Shown here: in pieces, positions 5,668 through 11,302 of the stretch
How positions within the stretch are numbered: position 1 is the stretch's first letter
How the letters are laid out: each line of letters starts with the position of its first letter
Source: Methanosarcinaceae archaeon UBA470
GTDB lineage: Archaea > Halobacteriota > Methanosarcinia > Methanosarcinales > Methanosarcinaceae
Assembly: GCA_002508425.1 (NCBI GenBank)
Contig: DAKU01000012.1
Coordinates: 4,228 to 17,844, forward strand
Reading direction: 5' to 3'
Length of the DNA stretch: 13,617 nucleotides
The notes under the pieces: model-generated
What the model was told of the DNA's origin: nothing
The model's database searches: none
Seen by the model: only the letters and a program-made list of their open reading frames with translations
Made by a program: the position numbers and the translations under genes

Positions 5668-6051
5668 ATGGCAAGTTCCATTCATGAAATGCTCCGGGCG
5701 AACTGTAAATGTGATGATGTGGCAAAATGTGTTCTGGGACTAAAGAATCTTGACTTGCTGGCCTATAAAAAGCTCTTTGAAAAGGGTCCCATGACTGCAG
5801 ATGAATTGGGTGATCTATTACAGAGGGAGCGGAGTACAGCATATCGTTCATTGCAGAATCTTATTGCAGTTGGTCTAGTTTATAGGGAAACAAAGTCAAT
5901 TCAAATAGGTGGATATTATTATGAATATGTTGCCATTCCACCAATGCAGTTTAAGCAAATGCTTAAACAGAATATAAACGATTGGTATGATAAAATGGGC
6001 AAATTGCTAGATGACTTTGAGGAAGAACTTTTAAACTCAGCTTCTGAATAA
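5668..6051 (+). CDS. TrmB-type winged-helix regulator with N-terminal cysteines
   Basis: The 127-aa product is a predicted regulator. After a short N-terminus comes a TrmB-like winged helix (about 22-95): VLGLKNLDLLAYKKLFEKGPMTADELGDLL, then the recognition region RERSTAYRSLQNLIAVGLVYRETK, then the wing GGYYYEYVAIPPMQFK. The rest (about 95-127) is an acidic helix suited to dimerisation. The sugar-binding domain of classical TrmB is absent. C13, C15 and C21 (CKCDDVAKC) cluster just before the DNA-binding domain and could bind a metal or sense redox state. The 5611-5627 dyad lies just upstream of its TATA box, so it may control itself and the divergent ArcS-like gene. Small TrmB-like regulators are common in Methanosarcinales; the ligand is unknown. 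Confidence 0.85.
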   Translation: MASSIHEMLRANCKCDDVAKCVLGLKNLDLLAYKKLFEKGPMTADELGDLLQRERSTAYRSLQNLIAVGLVYRETKSIQIGGYYYEYVAIPPMQFKQMLKQNINDWYDKMGKLLDDFEEELLNSASE

Positions 6052-6108
6052 ATTTATCTTCCATTTACCGGATTAAAGGTAAGGCCATACACTCTTTTAA
6101 GAACAGTT

Positions 6109-6199
6109 GAAGAATGTGAGTCAGAGCAATTGTTTGACGGGAATTTGAGGGGATTTTAGCTCCTTAGATCACATTCTTCTTGTGCAAACCAATTTTTTT
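6109..6199 (+). ncRNA. Candidate structured RNA, three-way junction
   Basis: GAAGAATGTGA (6109-6119) pairs perfectly with TCACATTCTTC (6169-6179), giving an 11-bp closing stem. Inside it two hairpins can form: GTCAGA/TTTGAC (6120-6125/6133-6138, one G-U pair, 7-nt loop) and GAGGGG/CTCCTT (6147-6152/6160-6165 with G-U pairs, 7-nt loop). A T7 run at 6193-6199 follows, as at archaeal transcript ends, and favours the plus strand. I do not recognise a known RNA family, and no K-turn of H/ACA type is evident. It could be an independent small RNA or the 3' UTR of the TrmB-like gene. Confidence 0.35.
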
Positions 6200-6201
6200 G
6201 T

Positions 6202-6218
6202 AGCCCTGTGGAGGGGCT
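6202..6218. terminator. GC-rich hairpin after the RNA candidate
   Basis: AGCCC (6202-6206) pairs with GGGCT (6214-6218), plus a possible T-G pair, around GTGGA. It is unusually GC-rich for this spacer and stands right after the T7 run. On the minus strand it would be followed by a run of A, so it is not a simple terminator for the aminotransferase. Confidence 0.3.
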
Positions 6219-6374
6219 CAAAGCGTACCACCAATGTCATTCCCGTTTTTCATTGTAGGTAATTAGTATTAATCTAATTTCATGTATTTAAGTATTTCTA
6301 TACTTTACTACATGCTACTCATAATTATGATAAGGTCATTTTCCGAGCACTTCACCAGTAATCTTGCATCAATT

Positions 6375-7550
6375 TCATAGTGATTCCATGAACCGATTAA
6401 TTCTTTCCAAAGCTTCTGCTATTTGGTTCTTGGAGGTGGCATATGAACATCTAAGGAATCCCTCGCCTGCTGGTCCAAATACATCTCCTGGAATTGTAAC
6501 AACTTTTTGTTCATGAAGCAATCTCTCTGCAAATTCTCCGGATGTCAATCCAGTGTTTCGCACAGAAGGAAAAGCATAGAATGCACCTTTTGGCTCATAA
6601 CATTCGAGGCCTATTTTGTTTAGCCCACTTACTATTAGGTGCCTGCGGCGGTCATAATCTCTAATCATTCGTTGCATTTCTTCGTTACCATTACGGAGGG
6701 CTTCGATAGCTCCTACCTGTGCAGTTATAGGTGCACAAAGCATGCAGTATTGATGGATGCGTATCATTGCATTTATTATGGGTGATGGCGCCAGTGCATA
6801 TGCCAATCTGAACCCTGTCATAGCATAGGCCTTTGAGAAGCCGTTTAGCAGGATAGTTCTCTCCTTCATGCCATCTATAGTTGCAAAGCATGTATGACTT
6901 CCATTATATGTGAGGCATTCGTATACCTCATCCGATATGACCATTATATCGTGCTCAGAGACTACTTTGGCAATAGCTTCTAGGTCTTTTCTACCCATTA
7001 TTGCACCTGTGGGATTATTGGGGTAATTCATTATGACTGCTTTTGTTTTTGGAGTAATAGCATTTTCCAGATCTTCAGCAGTCAATTTAAAGTGATTGCC
7101 CAGTTTCGTGACCACAGGTACAGGCACGCCTCCAGCAAACATGACCGATGGGACATAAGCTACATAAGCAGGTTGAGGTACTATTATCTCATCACCTGGG
7201 TTGGTTATAGCTCTTATCGCTACATCTAGTGCTTCGCTGACACCGGACATTACTAAGATTTCAGAATCAGGATCGTAGTGGGTGCTATGTTTGTGAGAAT
7301 ATAACTTTGAGATCTCTTCTCTAAGTTCTATTAGCCCATAATTAGAAGTGTATGATGTTTTACCGGTCTCTAAAGAATGGATACATGCTTCCCTTATATG
7401 CCAAGGTGTTACAAAGTCAGGCTCACCAACTCCTAAAGATATAACGCCTTCTATCCCCGATGCAAGATCAAAATATTTCCGTATCCCGGATGGGGGAACT
7501 TTTGTCATCACATCTGCCACAAATCTCTCTGAATTGCATTTCTTCTGCAC
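6375..7550 (-). CDS. Class I (fold type I) PLP-dependent aminotransferase
   Basis: The 391-aa cytosolic aminotransferase is of the aspartate/aromatic subgroup common in archaea. Landmarks are SLGVGEPDF near residue 38, SYTSNYGLIELREEI, the cofactor motif NYPNNPTG with Asn179, ISDEVYE with Asp207 and Tyr210, the Schiff-base lysine Lys240 in FSKAYAMTGFRLAY, and the substrate-carboxylate arginine Arg367 in FLRCSYA. Length is normal and no key residue is missing. It starts at GTG 7550, with AAGGGAT a few bases upstream. The Lrp/AsnC regulator gene ends only 36 nt before it on the same strand, so the two are probably co-transcribed and the regulator may respond to an amino acid the enzyme handles. 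Substrate specificity (Asp, aromatic or branched-chain) cannot be read from sequence. Confidence 0.94.
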   Translation of the reverse strand: MQKKCNSERFVADVMTKVPPSGIRKYFDLASGIEGVISLGVGEPDFVTPWHIREACIHSLETGKTSYTSNYGLIELREEISKLYSHKHSTHYDPDSEILVMSGVSEALDVAIRAITNPGDEIIVPQPAYVAYVPSVMFAGGVPVPVVTKLGNHFKLTAEDLENAITPKTKAVIMNYPNNPTGAIMGRKDLEAIAKVVSEHDIMVISDEVYECLTYNGSHTCFATIDGMKERTILLNGFSKAYAMTGFRLAYALAPSPIINAMIRIHQYCMLCAPITAQVGAIEALRNGNEEMQRMIRDYDRRRHLIVSGLNKIGLECYEPKGAFYAFPSVRNTGLTSGEFAERLLHEQKVVTIPGDVFGPAGEGFLRCSYATSKNQIAEALERINRFMESL

Positions 7551-7586
7551 GGTTATCCCTTGGGCCAGATATTATCTATTTGGTAT

Positions 7587-8078
7587 TTATGGGGTTACTA
7601 TCAAACGGTTGTTTTCTTCCTGCTCTTGCAGGATAACTCCGTCTTCCTTGTATGTTTTTAGTACAAAGTGAGTAGTAGTGTGTTGTACCTGCTCTATTGT
7701 TGATATCTTCTCCGCAACAAAGAATGCAACTTCCTTCATAGTCTTTCCCATTACTGTCAGTGAAAGGTCATATTGGCCGGACAACAATCTTACAGAGCGT
7801 ACTTCTGGAAATTTATACAATCGTTCAGCTATGGCTTGGTAACCCCGATTTCGTTCTAAGGTTACTTTTAGTTCGATGATCGCATACACATGCTCATCAC
7901 CTGCAAGGTCCCAGTCAATGCTCGCTCTGTATTTACGGATTACTCCGGCATCCTCTAATTCCTTTATCCTTTTATTGGCTTCTTCTATTGGGATTCCTGT
8001 CAGGGTTGCAATCTCTTCATGAGTGACCCTGGCATCTTGTTCCAGACATTCTAGTATATGCCTTGTTTCAATATCCAT
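7587..8078 (-). CDS. Lrp/AsnC family transcriptional regulator
   Basis: The 163-aa product has the standard Lrp layout. An N-terminal helix-turn-helix (about 1-50: ILECLEQDARVTHEEIATLTGIPIEEANKRIKELEDAGVIRKYRASID) is followed by a ligand-binding RAM domain (about 62-140) with VRSVRLLSGQYDLSLTVMGK, the glycine-centred turn that binds amino acids in this family. The C-terminal tail (EQEENNRLIVTP) extends beyond the RAM domain. ATG 8078 is used; a purine-rich AAGGGG lies somewhat far upstream. It sits between S8e and the aminotransferase on the same strand. T-tracts in the 56-nt gap after S8e suggest partial termination, and no TATA box is obvious there. It likely controls the aminotransferase, inferred from adjacency. 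Confidence 0.93.
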   Translation of the reverse strand: MDIETRHILECLEQDARVTHEEIATLTGIPIEEANKRIKELEDAGVIRKYRASIDWDLAGDEHVYAIIELKVTLERNRGYQAIAERLYKFPEVRSVRLLSGQYDLSLTVMGKTMKEVAFFVAEKISTIEQVQHTTTHFVLKTYKEDGVILQEQEENNRLIVTP

Positions 8079-8103
8079 CTCATAAGCAACCCCTTGAAAT
8101 TAG

Positions 8104-8125
8104 AAAAAAAAGTGAATGTAAAAAA
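8104..8125 (-). terminator. Oligo(T) terminator after the S8e gene
   Basis: On the minus strand T6 (8125-8120) and T8 (8111-8104) follow the S8e stop codon within about 30 nt. Double oligo(T) tracts without a strong stem are typical archaeal intrinsic terminators. Some read-through into the Lrp gene is likely because no separate promoter for it is seen. Confidence 0.6.
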
Positions 8126-8134
8126 GGAGTGTGC

Positions 8135-8509
8135 TCAACCGAGCAGCACTGCGTTGACCACTCCATCCTGTCCAGGACGGCTGGTGATTCTAGCATTACC
8201 TATAGGGGTACGAATTACTGAACCTTTTGTCAAAATATTACGTCTGACGTAGTGCTCGTTAGCCTCGTTCCCAACTACTGTCTCTATTGTGGTCTTTTGA
8301 GTTTTACCACTTGCATCGGTCACATTGGCCACGTTGCACTGCAGGAGTCTTATCTTGCTGTTACCACCCATTGTGGAAACCAGCTTGATTTTAACGTCGT
8401 CAAGGCGTGTGTCAGCCGGTTCACGTCCAAGCTCGAATTTCCTCTTTGCGCGGTAAGCTTTTATTTTAGCACCTGTGTACTTTCTTCTTGATCTGCCTTG
8501 CCATTTCAT
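8135..8509 (-). CDS. rps8e: 30S ribosomal protein S8e
   Basis: The 124-aa protein is the archaeal/eukaryotic small-subunit protein eS8. It begins MKWQGRSRRKYTGAKIKAYRAKRKFELGR, the basic rRNA-binding N-terminus, and ends with the conserved block ILTKGSVIRTPIGNARITSRPGQDGVVNAVLLG. Length matches archaeal S8e. ATG 8509 follows GAGG (8520-8517) at 7-nt spacing. It heads the minus-strand series S8e, Lrp, aminotransferase. A TATA-like GAATTATACATATT (about 8540-8527) lies upstream, close enough to make the leader very short. Confidence 0.98.
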   Translation of the reverse strand: MKWQGRSRRKYTGAKIKAYRAKRKFELGREPADTRLDDVKIKLVSTMGGNSKIRLLQCNVANVTDASGKTQKTTIETVVGNEANEHYVRRNILTKGSVIRTPIGNARITSRPGQDGVVNAVLLG

Positions 8510-8728
8510 AATATGTCCTCTTGAATATGTATAATTCGGATGATATCTGTTAAAGTGAGTTTTTCAACTTTAATGGTTATGGACTTACCTTTACTTGAAG
8601 GATTGTATAAGAAGTTTTCGAGTGGTCCTTAAATGTGTCCTGTCTTTTTTAGCTTGCAGCATGTATAGGAGGAGATGTGTCTTGTGTATTAATCTCATAT
8701 TTCTCTTCTATCCAAGCTTTAATCGGCA

Positions 8729-8740
8729 ATTAATAAATAT
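8729..8740 (+). promoter_or_regulatory. Promoter of the RNase Z gene
   Basis: ATTAATAAATAT is a TATA element centred about 26 bp before ATG 8761, the archaeal distance from TATA to transcription start. No Shine-Dalgarno precedes the ATG (CTATTTCCCTTT). Together these indicate a leaderless mRNA. Confidence 0.55.
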
Positions 8741-8760
8741 CTCCTCTACTATTTCCCTTT

Positions 8761-9675
8761 ATGCTCCGCATATTATTTCTTGGCACAGGTGGCTCCCTGC
8801 CAACACGTAATCGAAACCCTTCTGCAATAATGGTCAATAGGGAAGGTGAGCTTTTGCTTTTTGATTGCGGAGAGGGAACTCAACAGCAGATGATGCGTGC
8901 TAAAACAGGAATGAAGGCTCTTACTTCTATTTTCATCACCCATTTCCACGCCGACCATATGCTCGGTATTCCCGGGCTTATACAAACAATGTCTTTTTTA
9001 GGACGGACAGAACCATTGCGCATATATGGTCCACAATGGGTTAAAGAATTCGTAAAAATACTCTCTGAACTTGGTTATTACAAACTCCGCTTTGAAGTTG
9101 AAGCCATTGAATTAGTTCCCGGAGAGATTGTTAGTAGAGATGGTTATTGTATTCAGGCGATTGAAACAGATCACAGTGTTCCTAGCCTTGGTTATGCATT
9201 GTTGGAAGACTCTCTAAGAGGACGATTTAACCGTGAAAAAGCCATTGCTTTGGGAGTACCCCCAGGTCCCCTATTTTCAAAGCTACACAGTGGTATCGAT
9301 GTTGAGGTCAACGGAAAATTGATACGTTCTGAGGATGTCGTTGGGCGAACGAGGCCAGGCAGAAAAATTGTCTATACTGGTGATACCAGACCATGCGATT
9401 CTATTCTTATGGCTAGTAAGGGTGCAGATGTGTTGATACATGACAGTACGCTTGCTAGCGACCAGGGTGAATGGGCAAAAGAATCAAAGCATTCTACAGC
9501 ATTTGAAGCAGCTACTCTTGCAAAAGAAGCAGGTGTTGACCGATTGGTATTGACTCATATCAGCTCTAGATACACAGATGATGTTTCTCTTCTTTTAAAA
9601 GAAGCTCAAACTGTATATGAAAGTGTCATAATCGCAGAGGATCTAATGGAGATAGACATTCCTCTTAAAAAATAA
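8761..9675 (+). CDS. rnz: Ribonuclease Z (tRNA 3' endonuclease)
   Basis: The 304-aa metallo-beta-lactamase-fold endonuclease cuts tRNA precursors after the discriminator base before CCA addition. It carries the zinc motif HFHADH (61-66), His138 in DHSV, Asp208 in GDTR, His244 in the Z-specific KHST, and His266 in THISSRY. The flexible arm sequence LGVPPGPLFSKLHSG (164-178) is the tRNA-binding exosite of short-form RNase Z. Length is normal for archaeal homodimeric enzymes. ATG 8761 begins at the very first residue of the family (MLRILFLGTGGSLPT), and no ribosome-binding site precedes it, consistent with leaderless translation. Because the tRNA at the window start lacks an encoded CCA, this processing route is needed. 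It converges with the 88-aa gene with only 9 nt between stops. Confidence 0.97.
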   Translation: MLRILFLGTGGSLPTRNRNPSAIMVNREGELLLFDCGEGTQQQMMRAKTGMKALTSIFITHFHADHMLGIPGLIQTMSFLGRTEPLRIYGPQWVKEFVKILSELGYYKLRFEVEAIELVPGEIVSRDGYCIQAIETDHSVPSLGYALLEDSLRGRFNREKAIALGVPPGPLFSKLHSGIDVEVNGKLIRSEDVVGRTRPGRKIVYTGDTRPCDSILMASKGADVLIHDSTLASDQGEWAKESKHSTAFEAATLAKEAGVDRLVLTHISSRYTDDVSLLLKEAQTVYESVIIAEDLMEIDIPLKK

Positions 9676-9684
9676 TGGTAAAGG

Positions 9685-9951
9685 TTAGATTATTGTCCAA
9701 TCAAGCCTGTTATCATTCTCATCGTAAAGGGACACTTCCATTGTTCTATCTTCTAGTGGTATGCTCAAGGCTTTAACTCCGATATACAGGGTGTTTCCTG
9801 GTTTGTAGTTGAATAATTCCGGTTTTGTCCTCCCGAAATATACTCTACCTCCGGATTCGATCTCCTCTACGGTGACACCATACCAATCGCCCTTATTTAT
9901 TATATTTATTATCTTACATTCAAATCTGTCTGATTCGCTGATATCTTCCAT
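9685..9951 (-). CDS. Small protein of unknown function, beta-rich
   Basis: The 88-aa acidic protein has no signal peptide, membrane segment or cysteine cluster beyond a single Cys. Alternating hydrophobic stretches (ECKIINIINKGDWYGVTVEEI, GRVYFGR, NTLYIGVKALSIPL, MEVSLYD) suggest a small beta-barrel. YKPGNTLYIGVKALSIPLED (49-68) faintly recalls TOBE/MOP-type ligand-binding strands, but this is weak. ATG 9951 is preceded by GTGATC at close spacing. It follows the AAA ATPase on the same strand after 45 nt, so it may share that transcript; a TATA-like TTTATTTAATA (about 9982-9971) in the gap could also drive it alone. I do not recognise the family. Confidence 0.75.
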   Translation of the reverse strand: MEDISESDRFECKIINIINKGDWYGVTVEEIESGGRVYFGRTKPELFNYKPGNTLYIGVKALSIPLEDRTMEVSLYDENDNRLDWTII

Positions 9952-9996
9952 ATGATCACTTAAATTAGAGTATTAAATAAAAATGATGGTATTGCC

Positions 9997-11100
9997 TTAA
10001 GAATACATCCGATTATCCATTACAGTGCCATTCTTTTGGAGCAATTTCCCGACTGATTCCTCAAAATGCTTTCCTGTAACTTCTTCCATGTTTTCTATTA
10101 TTGCCTGATGTAAAGCTGTTTTTAGAACCTTCTCTACAAGATCCCTTCCTGAAAATCCTTTTGTCATTGCAGCGATCTTCTTAACATCCAAGCCCGTCAC
10201 AGGTAATGGGAATGTGGATATGTTTGTTTCAAGTATCTTGATCCTCTCTGCCTCGTCAGGTAATATAAACTCTATCTCTTCTTCGAATCTGCTTCTTACT
10301 GCAGGGTCAAGGGTGTTAGTACGGTTAGTAGCTCCAATGGTACAAATTCCATCTCTCTCTACTATTCCATCCATTTCAGTAAGCAAAGCATTCACTATTT
10401 CTACAACATCTCCTCGAAGTTCTTGGTGCCGCCTGTCCAGCGCAATAGCATCCAGTTCATCTATAAAAATAATGCAGGGAGCCATGTCTTCAGCTCTGTC
10501 ATATAGCTGATGTATCTGTCTTGCGCCCTCCCCTACATATTCTCCTATCATTTGTGTAGCTTTTACGGGAATTATGGGGACATTTGCCTTATTGGCAAGG
10601 GCTTTTGCAAGCATCGTTTTGCCAGTACCTGACGGTCCGAAGAATAGTACATTACGTGGTGCCCATTTGCCGAATTTCTCCGGTTGTTCCAGATATTTCT
10701 CGATCAATTTGCACTTTTGCTTGGCAGTATGTTGTCCGATTACATCGTCAAAACTAACGTTACTGTGGAATTCCACCGTGGGGATAGTAGTGTTATCTTC
10801 GTGCACTATTATTGAGGTTTCCATGCCGATAACTGACTCTGGAGGCACTACTTCTTTTATTTTGTACGCAAAATCAGGATACATCCTCTTGTCAAATAGG
10901 TATTCGCCTTTGCGCGCAATGTGCCCATTCCACTGTTCTCGGGCATAAAACTCAAAAACTCCATCATTCTCTATTTCTGGATAATCATCCAATATACTAC
11001 TTAATGGATAACCTATTGGTTCAAGGACCAGAAGCTCTGCTGTTGATTCTACTGGTTCGAAACCATCTTCTCTATTGTTTTTGTGGTTTGTACGCTGCAC
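9997..11100 (-). CDS. AAA family ATPase (MJ1494-like)
   Basis: The 367-aa ATPase has one AAA module after an N-terminal domain of about 110 residues that I cannot assign. Walker A is GPSGTGKT (155-162). The pore loop contains Y188-V189-G190 (GEYVGEG). Walker B is CIIFIDELDAI with D214-E215. Sensor 1 is Asn259 in GATNR, the arginine fingers are R269/R271 (AVRSRFEEEIEF), and the helical domain has GFSGRD (315-320). The AAA core resembles proteasome-activating nucleotidase, FtsH and Cdc48, but the coiled coil and HbYX C-terminus of PAN are missing and it ends NRMYS. Size and layout resemble M. jannaschii MJ1494, annotated as a proteasome regulatory-subunit homologue. An unfoldase or remodelling role is inferred. 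GTG 11100 has no clear ribosome-binding site; the next in-frame Met is residue 73, so GTG is kept. Confidence 0.9.
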   Translation of the reverse strand: MQRTNHKNNREDGFEPVESTAELLVLEPIGYPLSSILDDYPEIENDGVFEFYAREQWNGHIARKGEYLFDKRMYPDFAYKIKEVVPPESVIGMETSIIVHEDNTTIPTVEFHSNVSFDDVIGQHTAKQKCKLIEKYLEQPEKFGKWAPRNVLFFGPSGTGKTMLAKALANKANVPIIPVKATQMIGEYVGEGARQIHQLYDRAEDMAPCIIFIDELDAIALDRRHQELRGDVVEIVNALLTEMDGIVERDGICTIGATNRTNTLDPAVRSRFEEEIEFILPDEAERIKILETNISTFPLPVTGLDVKKIAAMTKGFSGRDLVEKVLKTALHQAIIENMEEVTGKHFEESVGKLLQKNGTVMDNRMYS

Positions 11101-11200
11101 TGATCTAACTATGCTCTCAACTCTATTCGTTTTCTAATCGCACATTAAGGTACTTACAGATATTAAACTTACCCTTCTTTTGATCAGTCTTTTTTGTTAT

Positions 11201-11231
11201 TTATTTTGCTTGTTTAAAGGAGCAAAAATAA
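11201..11231. promoter_or_regulatory. Inverted repeat in the divergent AAA/kinase promoter
   Basis: TTATTTTGCT (11201-11210) pairs with AGCAAAAATAA (11221-11231) with one bulged A; the inner seven pairs TTTTGCT/AGCAAAA are perfect. The spacer is TGTTTAAAGG. It lies 10 bp upstream of the kinase TATA box and about 100 bp from the ATPase start. It could be an operator for the kinase promoter, or the end hairpin of an unseen transcript. Confidence 0.35.
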
Positions 11232-11240
11232 TATAGTTCT

Positions 11241-11257
11241 TATTAATATAATATATG
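11241..11257 (+). promoter_or_regulatory. Promoter of the sensor kinase gene
   Basis: TATTAATATAATATATG is a TATA-rich element predicting transcription start near 11275 and a leader of about 28 nt. AAGGAG at 11285-11290 is the probable ribosome-binding site, at a rather long 12-nt spacing from ATG 11303. Confidence 0.5.
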
Positions 11258-11302
11258 CCCGGGATTTTAGTCGATTCTTGTCTCAAGGAGCTCTGAAAAC
11301 GA

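Larger units (their letters stand above)
6052..6374. other. Convergent intergenic region, 323 bp, without coding signal
   Basis: Only frames of about ten codons are present, without ribosome-binding sites. The region contains a short hairpin TTACC/GGTAA (6065-6082) that may end the TrmB-like transcript, the structured-RNA candidate 6109-6199, a second hairpin 6202-6218, and AT-rich dyads AATTAG/CTAATT (6261-6279) and AAGTAT/ATACTT (6290-6305). The last two may terminate the aminotransferase operon arriving from the other side. Confidence 0.55.

Noticed and set aside
8595..8810. 71-codon plus-strand frame overlapping the start of rnz
   Set aside because: It overlaps the well-supported rnz start out of frame, and covers the rnz promoter; Cys/Ser/Ile-rich low-complexity translation.
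10214..10948. Two plus-strand frames opposite the AAA ATPase
   Set aside because: Antisense shadows of a gene with all AAA motifs intact.
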